Assembly: GCA_964568845.1 (NCBI GenBank)
Contig: CAZMSC010000004.1
Span: 1 to 64,000, forward strand
DNA length: 64,000 bases
Origin: DTBU01 sp964568845
GTDB taxonomy: Archaea > Thermoproteota > CALKCG01 > B24
Direction of reading: 5' to 3'
Shown piece after piece: positions 35,063 through 44,666 of this stretch. Made by a program: the position numbers and the translations under genes. A model generated the notes under the pieces. It was not told the origin of the DNA and made no database searches. It worked only from the letters and a program-made list of their open reading frames with translations. Every line of letters begins with the position of its first letter. Within the stretch, counting starts at the first letter, position 1.

Positions 35063-36128
35063 CGTGATGGTTTTAGGAGCGACTGGAGTAGTAGGTCAGC
35101 AGTTTCTAGTGGCTTTAGCAAATCATCCTTGGTTTAACGTAGTTAAACTCATAGCTTCGCAGAGGTCAGCTGGTAAAAGGTACATAGAAGCAATTAGAGA
35201 CGAATCTACAGGTTCCATTAGATGGTATTGTGATGAGCCTCTACCGGAGCCATTTGAAAGCATGATCGTTGAAGCTTTTGAAGATAATATATTAAAAGAT
35301 GTTGATCTGGTTTTTTCAGCCGTAGAATCGGATGTAGCTAGAGAAATTGAGCCGAAGATGGCTAGAGAAAAACCTGTGGTGAGTACAGCCTCTGCGTTTA
35401 GATATGAGGAAGATGTCCCTCTTATGATCCCAGGTGTGAATGATAGTCATTCTTCTCTAATAGAAGAACAGAGACGTAGGAGGAGATGGAGCGGATTCAT
35501 AACTCCGATACCCAATTGTACTACGACGGGTTTAGCGATAACGCTTAAACCGGTTATGGATAGGTTTGGAATCAAGCTTGTCCTAATGACGTCTATGCAA
35601 GCACTTTCTGGAGCTGGTAGGTCTCCAGGGGTCATAGGGTTAGATATTTTAGACAACATAATCCCCTATATACCTAGGGAGGAGGAGAAGGTTCAAACGG
35701 AAGTTTTAAAGATACTAGGTAATTATGATGGAGAGACTATTCGACCAGCAGGCTTCAAAGTGAGTTGTACGTGTACGAGGGTTAACGTTAAAGATGGACA
35801 TACTGAAAGCGTCTTCCTCTCATTAAGGGAGAAAGCGGGTGTAGAAGAGTTTAAGAAGACTTTAAGAGAATTTAAAGGCTGTTCAAACATGGATTTACCT
35901 TCAGCTCCTAAAAGAATGATTATAGTTCACGACGACCCTTATAGGCCTCAGCCTAGACTTGACAGGAACTTAGAAGGGGGGATGGCTACTATTGTTGGAA
36001 GGGTTAGAGAAGATCCTGCCCTAGAAAATGGTATAAAATACATACTTTTATCTCATAACACTAAAATGGGGGCTGCGAAGGGCGCAGTCCTCTTAGCTGA
36101 GCTACTCTATAAAAGGGGGTTTATATGA
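35055..36128 (+). CDS. asd: Aspartate-semialdehyde dehydrogenase
   Basis: A 357-residue NADP enzyme making aspartate semialdehyde from aspartyl phosphate. It has the Rossmann loop VMVLGATGVVGQQFL, the active-site cysteine in PIPNCTTTGLAI (about residue 155), and the histidine in the GGMATIVGRVREDP region of the archaeal/fungal type. It overlaps lysC by 8 bp and is followed after 21 bp by the aldolase-like enzyme that uses its product, a direct metabolic hand-off within the operon. Confidence 0.96.
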   Translation: MINVMVLGATGVVGQQFLVALANHPWFNVVKLIASQRSAGKRYIEAIRDESTGSIRWYCDEPLPEPFESMIVEAFEDNILKDVDLVFSAVESDVAREIEPKMAREKPVVSTASAFRYEEDVPLMIPGVNDSHSSLIEEQRRRRRWSGFITPIPNCTTTGLAITLKPVMDRFGIKLVLMTSMQALSGAGRSPGVIGLDILDNIIPYIPREEEKVQTEVLKILGNYDGETIRPAGFKVSCTCTRVNVKDGHTESVFLSLREKAGVEEFKKTLREFKGCSNMDLPSAPKRMIIVHDDPYRPQPRLDRNLEGGMATIVGRVREDPALENGIKYILLSHNTKMGAAKGAVLLAELLYKRGFI

Positions 36129-36149
36129 CGTTAAAGTGGGGTGATTTAA

Positions 36150-36935
36150 TTGATCGGGAAAATTAGAAGATTGTCTAGGATATTTAGGAGCGATGGAAAA
36201 ACCGTAATAGTCCCAATGGATCATGGTGTAACCCTCGGACCTATTGCTGGTATTGAGAACATTTCTAAGATTGTTGAGAAGCTTAAGAGGGGTGGTGCCG
36301 ATGCCGTACTCGTCCATAAAGGATGGGCTAGATTGATAGATACTAGGGGGATGTCGCTGATTCTCCATATATCGGCAAGTACAAGGCTTGGGCCTGATCC
36401 GGATTGGAAAGTGACGGTAGCCTCTGTAGAAGAGGCCGTGGCATTGGGTGCTGACGGAGTCTCCGTACATATAAACATCGGATGCGAAAGAGAGCCTGAA
36501 ATGCTGAGTTTACTAGGTGCTGTTGCAGAGTCTTGTGAAGATTGGGGAATGCCTCTTCTAGTCATGGCATATCCTAGGGGACCCAAAATAGCAAATCAAC
36601 ACGATCCCGAACTTGTCTCGCATGTGGCTAGGGTAGCCGCAGAACTAGGGGCTGATGTTGTTAAAACGAATTATACAGGAAGTGTTGAAAGCTTTAGAAG
36701 GGTTGTTGACGGCTGTCCTATCCCAGTTGTTATAGCAGGTGGACCTAAGGTAAGTTCAGACAGAGAATTACTTGATATGATTAAAAACTCTATAGACTCG
36801 GGTGGGGCTGGTGTTTCCATCGGTAGGAACATCTTCCAGCATGAAAAACCAGACCTCATAACTAGAGCGATAGTAGGTATTGTTCACGGTGAGATGAATG
36901 TTGAAGATGCTATTAAAATACTACGTGGCGGTTAG
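36150..36935 (+). CDS. aroA': 2-amino-3,7-dideoxy-D-threo-hept-6-ulosonate synthase
   Basis: A 261-residue DeoC/FbaB-family class I aldolase (Methanocaldococcus MJ0400 type). It joins aspartate semialdehyde to a deoxy-keto sugar phosphate to start archaeal shikimate synthesis without DAHP. The opening VIVPMDHGVTLGPIAG is the family signature; the Schiff-base lysine is probably in GADVVKTNYTGS, and PVVIAGGPKVSSDRELL binds phosphate. The start is TTG at 36150, after GGGGTGA. Its neighbours confirm the pathway: asd just before and DHQ synthase II just after. Confidence 0.94.
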   Translation: MIGKIRRLSRIFRSDGKTVIVPMDHGVTLGPIAGIENISKIVEKLKRGGADAVLVHKGWARLIDTRGMSLILHISASTRLGPDPDWKVTVASVEEAVALGADGVSVHINIGCEREPEMLSLLGAVAESCEDWGMPLLVMAYPRGPKIANQHDPELVSHVARVAAELGADVVKTNYTGSVESFRRVVDGCPIPVVIAGGPKVSSDRELLDMIKNSIDSGGAGVSIGRNIFQHEKPDLITRAIVGIVHGEMNVEDAIKILRGG

Positions 36936-36938
36936 AAC

Positions 36939-37982
36939 TTGAGTAAAGAGCTTTGGGTTAAGCTGAAGGAAGATCAGAGAAATTTAAGAGAGTTTATCGA
37001 CGAAGTTAGGGAATTTGTCGATTTTTTCCTAATTTCCGACTGGAGGCTTATATTTAAAGATAAAATACCGAATGTTAAAGTGGTTTCGAAAACTGGTGGA
37101 GATTTAAAGCTCGTAGACTGTGTAGATGAGGCTTCTCCAGGCTCATGTTTAACTGTAGAAGTGTCTAGTAAGGAAGATGAAGGGAAGATACTTGAAGGGT
37201 CGAATAGGGGATGTAGCTACATTATTGTTAAATGTTTAAATTGGAAAATCATACCTTTAGAGAACATCGTAGCCAAGCTTCATGGAAGGACGAAGATAAT
37301 AGCCGAAGCTTCACGTGTGGAGGAGGCTGAGACTCTAATTAATGTCTTGGAAGTAGGGGTGGACGGTGTTTTAATCGAAAACACAAACCCTGAAGATATT
37401 AGAAGGCTTAGGGAAGCTATTAGAAAAAGTATTAACCGCTTAGAGTTGAAAAGCGCAAAGATAGTGCTCGTTAAACCCGTTAAACTTGGAGCGCGAGTAT
37501 GCCTAGACACTTGTGACCTTTTAAGTGAGGGAGAAGGAGTCCTAGTGGGATGTCAGTCATCAGGACTTTTCCTAATAGAGGCGGAGGTTCATGGAAATCC
37601 GTATGTAGAGGCTAGACCGTTCAGAGTGAACGCGGGACCACCAGCACTCTACGTACTCGTTCCAGGGGGGAAGACCCGATATTTATCTGAGCTTAAAGCT
37701 GGGGACACTATTTTAACTGTTAAAAGGGATGGGTCTTTCAGAGAAGTTGAGCTGTGTAGAGTTAAAATAGAGTGGAGACCTCTTAAACTTGTCGAAGTCG
37801 AATATGCTGGTGTAACCTACAAAACTGTCGTACAGGATGCCGAAACCGTAAGGTTTGTGACTGGCGATGGATCTAAATCCATAACTGATCTCAAAACTGG
37901 TGACGAAGTCCTTCTATACACTCAGGAAGGAGGTAGACATTTCGGAACGCTTGTGAAATCCGAGAGGATAATCGAAAGATGA
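36939..37982 (+). CDS. aroB': 3-dehydroquinate synthase II
   Basis: A 347-residue archaeal DHQ synthase (MJ1249 type), which oxidatively deaminates and cyclises the aldolase product to 3-dehydroquinate with NAD+. The conserved C-terminal half is clear: ARVCLDTCDLLSEGEGVLVGCQSSGLFLIEAEV, then PFRVNAGPPALYVLVPGGKTRYLSELKAGD. The start is TTG at 36939, 3 bp after the aldolase stop. It is unrelated to bacterial AroB, and its presence with aroA' fixes the route as the archaeal one. Confidence 0.95.
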   Translation: MSKELWVKLKEDQRNLREFIDEVREFVDFFLISDWRLIFKDKIPNVKVVSKTGGDLKLVDCVDEASPGSCLTVEVSSKEDEGKILEGSNRGCSYIIVKCLNWKIIPLENIVAKLHGRTKIIAEASRVEEAETLINVLEVGVDGVLIENTNPEDIRRLREAIRKSINRLELKSAKIVLVKPVKLGARVCLDTCDLLSEGEGVLVGCQSSGLFLIEAEVHGNPYVEARPFRVNAGPPALYVLVPGGKTRYLSELKAGDTILTVKRDGSFREVELCRVKIEWRPLKLVEVEYAGVTYKTVVQDAETVRFVTGDGSKSITDLKTGDEVLLYTQEGGRHFGTLVKSERIIER

Positions 37983-37983
37983 G

Positions 37984-38688
37984 ATGTCGAGTTTGATCGA
38001 AACCTATAGGATATGCGTACCTGTAAAAGCTGAGGATGTACGCAGTGCTATTGAGATTGTTGTAGAAGCCGAAGAACTTATGGTGGATTTCGTAGAGGTT
38101 AGAATGGACTATATGAGGGATATTGGCAATCTGTCCGATATCGCGGGCTCAACTAGGATCCCGCTTATAGCTACGTTCAGACCTAGAAGGCATGGAGGAT
38201 TATTCGATGGTAAAGATGAGGATAGGATTGAAGTGTTAAAGAAGTCTATTAACGCTGGTTTCAAATATGTAGATTTAGAGCTCGATACAGATGGGTTGGA
38301 TAAAGCAGTTGAAGATTTTAAAAAGATGGGTGTAAAACTCATAGTTTCTCATCACGATTTTAGTCGTACTCCGACTGTTTTAGAGCTTAAATGGCTTCTC
38401 TTGAGAGAATTGAGCTACGAGCCTGATATATGTAAGCTAATCACTTACGCCAACCATCTAGAAGATAACATGATGTGTCTAAAATTCTTATCGAGATTTA
38501 GTAGAAGTGTGAAATTGGTCTGTTTTGCCATGGGTAGACTAGGTTTAATATCTAGAGTTTTAAGCCCACTCTACGGCGGATTTTTCACATTTGCCTCTCT
38601 GAAGAAGGGTTTGGAAACAGCTCCTGGTCAGCCTACAGTTAAGGAATTAAGGAGTATTGTTAAAGTTATGGAGGAGGCTGGATTTTGA
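37984..38688 (+). CDS. aroD: 3-dehydroquinate dehydratase, type I
   Basis: A 234-residue class I aldolase-like dehydratase making 3-dehydroshikimate. Conserved parts are DFVEVRMDYM (Glu for substrate), LIATFRPRRHGG, LIVSHHDFSRTP (catalytic histidine), and the Schiff-base lysine near DICKLITYA. It starts at ATG 37984, one base after the DHQ synthase stop, and overlaps aroE by 4 bp. Confidence 0.95.
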   Translation: MSSLIETYRICVPVKAEDVRSAIEIVVEAEELMVDFVEVRMDYMRDIGNLSDIAGSTRIPLIATFRPRRHGGLFDGKDEDRIEVLKKSINAGFKYVDLELDTDGLDKAVEDFKKMGVKLIVSHHDFSRTPTVLELKWLLLRELSYEPDICKLITYANHLEDNMMCLKFLSRFSRSVKLVCFAMGRLGLISRVLSPLYGGFFTFASLKKGLETAPGQPTVKELRSIVKVMEEAGF

Positions 38689-39551
38689 ATATAAATGGTA
38701 AGACAGGACTTCTATGCCTTATAGGAGATCCTGTTGAGCATTCTCTAAGCCCTTTAATACATAATATTGCTTTGAGAGAGCTTAGCTTAAACTACATTTA
38801 CATGGCGTTTAGAGTATCTAGAGATAAACTTAGTCAAGTTGTTGAGGCTTTCAAGGTCATAGGCGTCAAGGGGTTCAATGCAACGATGCCTTTAAAGAGG
38901 GATTTAATACGCGTTTTAGATGAAGTAGATGATAAGGCATTGAAAATAGGTGCGGTCAATACTGTATTGAACAGATCTGGAAGATTTATCGGGTTTAACA
39001 CTGACGGTATAGGTGCTGTTAAAGCGTTAGAGAAAAATAACGTCAAGATCGATGGAGCTTATATAGTCCTACTAGGTGCTGGTAGTACGGGTAGGGCAAT
39101 AGCGTACACTTTAATGGATAGAGACTGCAACATGGCTATACTTAATAGAACTGTCGAAAAATCTAAGATGCTAGCAATGGAGATTTCAGGCGGAAACGCC
39201 AGAGTTGAATGGGGATCTTTGACTGAAGATTCTCTGAGAATGCACCTTTCAAAAGCAGATGTTGTTGTAAATTCTACGTCTGTTGGGATGAAGCCTATGG
39301 ATGGTGAAACGCCCATTCCTAAAAGTTTACTGAGAAGCGGCCTTGTAGTTTTCGACATCGTCTACAGCCCTCTTGAAACGAGACTTTTAAAAGAAGCTAG
39401 AGAAGCAGGTGCTCAAACAATAGACGGGTTGGAGATGCTTTTAAATCAAGGCTTAGAGTCCTTCAAAATATGGTTCGGAGCATATCCTCCACTTGAGCAT
39501 ATTATAAATGCTCTAGAAGACGTTAGAAGGGGATATTTTGCCGGTAGGTAA
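38685..39551 (+). CDS. aroE: Shikimate dehydrogenase
   Basis: A 288-residue NADP enzyme reducing 3-dehydroshikimate. The substrate domain has GDPVEHSLSPLIHN and FNATMPLKRDLI (catalytic lysine); DALKIGAVNTV-like sequence appears as KALKIGAVNTVLN; NADP binds at VLLGAGSTGRAIAY and INRT-like ILNRTVEKSK. DGLEMLLNQGLESFKIW near the end is typical. The start is TTG at 38685, overlapping aroD by 4 bp; the end overlaps the kinase by 14 bp. Confidence 0.96.
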   Translation: MNINGKTGLLCLIGDPVEHSLSPLIHNIALRELSLNYIYMAFRVSRDKLSQVVEAFKVIGVKGFNATMPLKRDLIRVLDEVDDKALKIGAVNTVLNRSGRFIGFNTDGIGAVKALEKNNVKIDGAYIVLLGAGSTGRAIAYTLMDRDCNMAILNRTVEKSKMLAMEISGGNARVEWGSLTEDSLRMHLSKADVVVNSTSVGMKPMDGETPIPKSLLRSGLVVFDIVYSPLETRLLKEAREAGAQTIDGLEMLLNQGLESFKIWFGAYPPLEHIINALEDVRRGYFAGR

Positions 39552-40407
39552 GGCTATAGCTTACGGTGCCGTCACAGTGGTCAATGCTCTAGCTACGGGT
39601 AGAGGAGCGGCTTTAGGTATAAATCTCTGGACTGAAGCGACGGTTAAGCTTACGAATAAACCGGGTGTCGTAGACGGAATTATAGTATCAGATCCTATGG
39701 AAGATAAAACGCTCATGGAAAAATGCGTTTTAAAAGTTTTGAGAAAATTTAGCCTTGACGAAGTTTACGGTGCTTATGTTGAAACTATATCGAATATACC
39801 GATAGCTAGGGGATTAAAGAGTAGTAGCGTTGCTTCTAACGCTATAGTTTTAGCCACCATTGATGCTTTAAATGAAGAATTGCCAGATGAAGAAGCGCTT
39901 AAGCTGAGCGTTGAAGCCTGTATCGAGGCTGGTGTGACTGTTACAGGAGCATTAGATGATGCGTCGGCCTCATACCTAGGGGGAATGACGGTTACAGATA
40001 ATAAGGCTATGAAGATATTGAAACGGTTTGAAGTAGATGAGGATATCAAGGTTTTAATCCATGTTCCTATGTTCAAACGATATACGACTAAAGTGGACTT
40101 GTCTAAGCTTAAACTCATGTCTGAAGAATTGGACGTAGCCTTCAGGGAAGCCATAGAGGGGAGGTGGAGGACCGCGATGGTATTGAACAGTTTAATATGC
40201 TGTTCGACCTTAGGCTACACTATTGAGCCAGTTTTAAATGCTTTAGAAGCCGGTGCGTTAGCATCCGGGTTATCCGGTAAAGGACCAGCTATCTTTGCAT
40301 TAGCCTACCAAGACTCCGTAAATTCTATAAAAAACGCTTGGAGCAATTTAGATGGCGAATTAATAGAAGCGTCCGTTAACAACGGGAAAGCCCATACGTT
40401 GAAGTGA
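39538..40407 (+). CDS. aroK: Shikimate kinase, archaeal GHMP type
   Basis: A 289-residue GHMP-family kinase, the archaeal replacement for the bacterial P-loop shikimate kinase. The ATP loop is PIARGLKSSSVASNAIV, preceded by the N-terminal GAVTVVNALATGRGAALGI; TGALDDASASYLGG is the second GHMP block, and SGLSGKGPAIFAL the third. It starts at TTG 39538 inside aroE, a sign of translational coupling. Confidence 0.94.
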   Translation: MPVGKAIAYGAVTVVNALATGRGAALGINLWTEATVKLTNKPGVVDGIIVSDPMEDKTLMEKCVLKVLRKFSLDEVYGAYVETISNIPIARGLKSSSVASNAIVLATIDALNEELPDEEALKLSVEACIEAGVTVTGALDDASASYLGGMTVTDNKAMKILKRFEVDEDIKVLIHVPMFKRYTTKVDLSKLKLMSEELDVAFREAIEGRWRTAMVLNSLICCSTLGYTIEPVLNALEAGALASGLSGKGPAIFALAYQDSVNSIKNAWSNLDGELIEASVNNGKAHTLK

Positions 40408-40413
40408 TGAATT

Positions 40414-41706
40414 ATGATCGCCGTTATAAGGAGAGGCTATGTCGATGGCGTTTTAAATGCGCCTCCATCAAAATCTCAAACCCATAGATTTTACATAGCA
40501 GCTATGCTATCTACCGGAGAAAGCATTATTGAACGGCCTTCTACATGTTCAGATGCAAAAGCTACCTTAGATGCTGTTAAACGCATGGGATGTACGGTTT
40601 CAGCTGAAAGATCTACTGTGAGAATCCTAAGTGATGGGGTGCCTAAGCCTCCTGAAGACGTTATAAATTGTCATGGTTCTGGGACGACCTTGAGAATCTT
40701 AACAGCGGTATCCTCTCTAGCGCCCGGTACAACTATTCTTACGGGGAACAGATCTCTAAAACGTAGGCCGATACATCCTCTACTTAATGCTCTCAAAAAA
40801 CTGGGCGTTGTGTGTTATTCAGCTCCCAATGAGAGGCCACCGATAGTTGTCATAGGTAGAACCATCAAGGCTGGCTACGTGGAGATCGGCGGCGACTTAA
40901 GCTCGCAATACGTATCAGGTTTACTATTCACCCTCGCTAAAGTTAACGGTAGATCTACCATCAGATTGACTACTCCACTTGTTTCAAAGCCTTATGTCGA
41001 CATGACAATTGACGTTCTACGTATGTGCAACGTAGACGTTTATGTTTCTGAAAACTATAGACTGTTCGAATTAAACGGCCCCTCTAATTTTAAACCATTT
41101 AGAAGCGTTGTTGAAGGGGACTATTCATCGGCGACTATGTTTATCGTTGCAGCCGCTATTACGGGGGGGAGAGTGAGGATTAATAACCTTAGAAGAGATA
41201 GTCTTCAAGCAGATAAAGCCATAATAGATGTTATTAAGACGGCTGGATGCCGGGTGGAAGTTGAGAACGACCACGTAGTTGTTAAAGGCATTTCAGACAC
41301 TTTAGAGCCATTTGAATTCGATGCATCAGATAGTCCGGATCTTGTACCTCCACTTACAGTTTTAGCATCATCCTGTAAAGGAGCATCTATAATTAGAGGA
41401 GTCTCGAGGTTAAGGTTTAAGGAATCTGATAGAATTGAAGCGTTAACTTCTCAATTGTCTAAAATGGGGGTGAAGATTGAAGCTTATGACGATTACATGA
41501 GGATCTACGGATCTTCAAAGATCAAGGGTGCTGTTATAAATCCATATGGTGATCATAGAATAGCAATGGCATGTTCAGTAATGGCTTTAAAGGCTGAGGG
41601 TGAAACCGTCATAAGAGATGCTTCATGTGTTAAAAAGTCCTACCCAGAGTTCTTTACTGATCTAGCCAGCCTCGGAGCAAAAGTAGAATTGAGAAGACAA
41701 CTATGA
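40414..41706 (+). CDS. aroA: 3-phosphoshikimate 1-carboxyvinyltransferase (EPSP synthase)
   Basis: A 430-residue enzyme joining shikimate 3-phosphate and PEP. Landmarks: NAPPSKSQTHRFYIAAML (PEP/S3P lysine), CHGSGTTLRILTAVSSL, GDLSSQYVSGLLF, EGDYSSATMFIVAAAI, DASDSPDLVPPLTVLA, and RLRFKESDRIEALTSQL. The start is ATG 40414, 6 bp after the kinase. It is the last gene of the operon; chorismate synthase is not nearby. Confidence 0.96.
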   Translation: MIAVIRRGYVDGVLNAPPSKSQTHRFYIAAMLSTGESIIERPSTCSDAKATLDAVKRMGCTVSAERSTVRILSDGVPKPPEDVINCHGSGTTLRILTAVSSLAPGTTILTGNRSLKRRPIHPLLNALKKLGVVCYSAPNERPPIVVIGRTIKAGYVEIGGDLSSQYVSGLLFTLAKVNGRSTIRLTTPLVSKPYVDMTIDVLRMCNVDVYVSENYRLFELNGPSNFKPFRSVVEGDYSSATMFIVAAAITGGRVRINNLRRDSLQADKAIIDVIKTAGCRVEVENDHVVVKGISDTLEPFEFDASDSPDLVPPLTVLASSCKGASIIRGVSRLRFKESDRIEALTSQLSKMGVKIEAYDDYMRIYGSSKIKGAVINPYGDHRIAMACSVMALKAEGETVIRDASCVKKSYPEFFTDLASLGAKVELRRQL

Positions 41707-41722
41707 CGGTACGTTGCAACAA

Positions 41723-42475
41723 TTAGAATGCTGAGACCACTATGAGGCCATGGTTTTTCTTAACGCCTTTAAGTGTACTCACAAACGCTTTCAGAAGGGA
41801 GTTTAAAACGGTAGCCGGATACGGGGAGAGGTCTACTCTAGACCAGTCTACGTAGAGCTTGACCGGGGGATTTTCGATGACGCATTTTCCAAGCTCAGCC
41901 TCACTTTTGATCAATTTCTCAGCGTATCCGTCGCACGTAATATAGCCACATCTCCCACAATTCAACTTAGGTAGTTTTGAAACATACTCTTCAATAATAA
42001 ACCGTAAAACCTCATTTATGACGTTCTCACCTTCAACATTGGAGAAGCGAGCATTAGGATATAGTTTTAAAGACGCTTCTCTAATGCTTTCGGGTCCTAT
42101 AACCATTTTTACGAGAGACTTATCTAGATCTATGTTAAGGTGCTCTTCTTTTAATGCCGTTAAAATCTTAGGGTATGGAGAGCTTTTAAACCCCTCATAC
42201 ATGACTACATGCGGATTCAGGATGTCTAAGAGTGCATCCAAATTGAAGCCGTGGTTGAACATTAGAACGTTATCGTATGGCGATCGGTATGCTACTGCCA
42301 GGGGCTTTGAATTTAAAACCCTGGCAGTACTTTTAACGGCTAAATCTATTCTTTCATGAGAAAGTTTAACCACGATTATCCTAAGCCCTCTTGAGGACAG
42401 CGTCTTAACTATGGAAGCTAATAGCCTAGTTTTACCCGTACCCTTAAGACCTACTACGCAGATTCTCAAAACCAT
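41723..42475 (-). CDS. MobB-like P-loop protein with C-terminal 4Fe-4S motif
   Basis: A 250-residue protein. The N-terminal 160 residues follow MobB (molybdopterin-guanine dinucleotide synthesis): GLKGTGKTRLLASIVKTL as P-loop, VVKLSHERIDL, and VVMYEGFKSSPYPKI. The last third adds LNCGRCGYITCDGYAEKLIK, then ELGKC, a C-x2-C-x4-C-x16-C iron-sulfur module also seen in the protein at 8.5 kb. It could help metal-pterin insertion, for example for the AOR enzyme at 30-32 kb, but this is inference. It is convergent with aroA (16-bp gap). Confidence 0.8.
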   Translation of the reverse strand: MVLRICVVGLKGTGKTRLLASIVKTLSSRGLRIIVVKLSHERIDLAVKSTARVLNSKPLAVAYRSPYDNVLMFNHGFNLDALLDILNPHVVMYEGFKSSPYPKILTALKEEHLNIDLDKSLVKMVIGPESIREASLKLYPNARFSNVEGENVINEVLRFIIEEYVSKLPKLNCGRCGYITCDGYAEKLIKSEAELGKCVIENPPVKLYVDWSRVDLSPYPATVLNSLLKAFVSTLKGVKKNHGLIVVSAF

Positions 42476-42501
42476 TACCGGTCTAAAAGCTAATGGAGAG
42501 T

Positions 42502-43140
42502 TTAAATATTAGATTCCTCAACTTTCGCTTCGAAGTCTTCAGGTTTAAGTGAGAGATCTCCATCTTTAGGGATCACTCCTTTAGCTCTCAGGAATTCTCT
42601 AGCTAGGAGCCAGAAAACCATGGCTAAAGCTCTTCTACCCTTATTGTTCACAGGTATTACCAAATCCACATTCTTAAACAAGTTGTCAGTATCACATAAC
42701 GCTACAACTGGTATTCCTATCATAGATGCCTCTCTAACGGCCTGCTCATCTGCATTTGGATCTGAAACCAGTAAAACCTCAGGCTCAATATAGTACTTGA
42801 GAGAGGGATTTGTGAAAATACCCGGCAGAAACCTTCCAACGAGAGGCGTCGTATGCGTAAGTTCACAGAACTTTAAGACAGGCATTCTAGCGTACAGTTT
42901 GGTTGATGCGACAACTATCTTCTCAGGAGGCTCAAATCTAGCGAGGAAAATAGCGGCTAGTTTAATCCTCTCACATGTCTTGGCGATATCTAAGACACAT
43001 AATCCATCTGGTCTAACTTTGAAGATGAAAGGCTTCATATGTCCAGTTTTAATTCTAGTACCTATCTGAATGCCGTATGGTAGCAGTGTTTCAAGGGGGA
43101 GTAGAAGCTCTTCCTTTGATTCATATTCGTCAGACATCAC
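42502..43140 (-). CDS. rps2: Ribosomal protein S2 (uS2)
   Basis: A 212-residue small-subunit protein. It begins LLPLETLLPYGIQIGTRIKTGHMKPFIFKVRPDGL and has the family blocks VASTKLYARMPVLKF, PGIFTNPSLKYYIEPEVLLVSDPNADEQAVREA, and NNKGRRALAMVFWLLARE. It overlaps the end of the enolase gene by 4 bp, in the conserved archaeal order rpoN-eno-rps2. Confidence 0.96.
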   Translation of the reverse strand: MMSDEYESKEELLLPLETLLPYGIQIGTRIKTGHMKPFIFKVRPDGLCVLDIAKTCERIKLAAIFLARFEPPEKIVVASTKLYARMPVLKFCELTHTTPLVGRFLPGIFTNPSLKYYIEPEVLLVSDPNADEQAVREASMIGIPVVALCDTDNLFKNVDLVIPVNNKGRRALAMVFWLLAREFLRAKGVIPKDGDLSLKPEDFEAKVEESNI

Positions 43141-44393
43141 TTTACACCAATCCCATACATGGATGCTTGACTCCCCATGTGCTCTTCAATCCTGAGAAAT
43201 TCGTTTATTTTAGCTATTCTCTCCCCGCCTAATACACCTATTTTAACTATGGGGCAGTTAAATGCTACTGCTAAGTGAGCTAAATGTCCGTCAACAGTCT
43301 CACCGGATCTGTGTGAAAACACTGTTACATATCCGTGTTTCTGTGCTAATTTTGTGGCTTCGTAAGCATCCGTTATCGTACCTATCTGATTCGGCTTTAT
43401 TATCACAGTATTTCCAGCACGCACATCTATGCCTTTCCTAAGCCTTTCCACGTTTGTAACGAATACGTCATCCCCACATACCATACATTTATCTCCAACC
43501 TTCTCTGTAAGCTCTCTAAAACCTTCAAAATCTTCTTCGTGAACTGGATCTTCGATGTATACCAACTTATATTTATCTACGCATTCAAGGATGTAGTCTA
43601 TCTGCTCACCCTTGCTCAAGGGCTTACCATACTTATACATGTACTTGCCTTTTTCCTCATCCCAGAAGGAGGAGGATGCTACATCAACACCAAACCTTAT
43701 TTCAAAACCAAGCTTTTCCGATGTGCGTTTAACCGCTTCAGCTACCGCTTCAAACGCACCATCATTGCTTATTCTAGGAGCCCAAGCACCTTCGTCTCCC
43801 CTCCCTCCGAAGAAGGGGACATTTTTCTCCTCTAAAACCTTACGAAGAGCTCTGTGAACTTCACGATTACCAATGTAAGCTTCTTCGAATTTCTTAGCCC
43901 CTACTGAAAGTATCAAGTATTCCTGTATATCTGGACAACCTTCACCCGCGTGTTTACCTCCACCCAGCACATTGCCTAGAGGGTATGGAAGATTTTTAAC
44001 CATAGTTCCACCTATGTGTTGATACATTGGTATTCCAAGGGTTTTTGAGGCAGCATCTGCTACTGCCGAAGATACGGCATATGCTGTATTTCCACCTATT
44101 TTCGAGAAGTTACTTGTCCCATCCATTTCCCTTAAAGCCTTATCGACGTTCATTTGATCTGAGGAGTCGAAACCTATTAGTCTTGGCTTGATTAGTACTA
44201 GTACTCTTCTTACGGCTTCTTCAACTCCACCTTCGGGATAAGATACAGCTTCCCATTTACCCTTACTGGCTCCTGCTGGTGCTGAAGCCTTACCGACGGC
44301 TTTACGAGTATATACTTCAACCTCTATGGTCTCTGATCCTCTACTGTCGAAAACCTTCCTGGCCTTCAAATCTACGATGCATGTCTCACTCAT
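43137..44393 (-). CDS. eno: Enolase
   Basis: A 418-residue glycolytic enzyme interconverting 2-phosphoglycerate and PEP. Conserved blocks: KARKVFDSRGSETIEVEV, PAGASKGKWEA, GNVLGGGKHAG, the metal Asp in VDVASSSFW, YIEDPVHEEDF, CGDDVFVTN, and the catalytic lysine in IIKPNQIGT with SHRSGETVD. I start it at ATG 44393 (MSETCIVDLKARK), which overlaps the rpoN stop by 8 bp; an ATG at 44435 would lie deep in rpoN. Confidence 0.97.
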   Translation of the reverse strand: MSETCIVDLKARKVFDSRGSETIEVEVYTRKAVGKASAPAGASKGKWEAVSYPEGGVEEAVRRVLVLIKPRLIGFDSSDQMNVDKALREMDGTSNFSKIGGNTAYAVSSAVADAASKTLGIPMYQHIGGTMVKNLPYPLGNVLGGGKHAGEGCPDIQEYLILSVGAKKFEEAYIGNREVHRALRKVLEEKNVPFFGGRGDEGAWAPRISNDGAFEAVAEAVKRTSEKLGFEIRFGVDVASSSFWDEEKGKYMYKYGKPLSKGEQIDYILECVDKYKLVYIEDPVHEEDFEGFRELTEKVGDKCMVCGDDVFVTNVERLRKGIDVRAGNTVIIKPNQIGTITDAYEATKLAQKHGYVTVFSHRSGETVDGHLAHLAVAFNCPIVKIGVLGGERIAKINEFLRIEEHMGSQASMYGIGVK

Positions 44394-44607
44394 TGTCAAT
44401 ACTCCTCCTAACCATGAAGTATTGGAGAATATCATCTATAACTTCAACATGAGATATCAACATAGACCTACAACAATATCTCTTAACACCTAAATCGTCT
44501 AGAACCTTACTTGGGTTTTCACCAGCATCAACTCTACGTTTAAACTCTTCCCATTTATCTCCTACAATCGACCCGCAGGTGAAACATCTAATAGGGACGA
44601 TCCCCAT
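44386..44607 (-). CDS. rpoN: RNA polymerase subunit N (Rpb10)
   Basis: A 73-residue zinc-binding subunit. The signature PIRCFTCGSIVGDKWEEFKRR gives the first two cysteines and RYCCRSMLISHVE the last pair, exactly as in Rpb10. It stands directly before enolase, as in many archaea. The usual companion rpoK is not seen here. Confidence 0.97.
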   Translation of the reverse strand: MGIVPIRCFTCGSIVGDKWEEFKRRVDAGENPSKVLDDLGVKRYCCRSMLISHVEVIDDILQYFMVRRSIDNE

Positions 44608-44666
44608 AAAATATCCCTCAAATCTCCAGAGAGATCAGATATTTAAGTTTGTCCCCGATTTTGATG

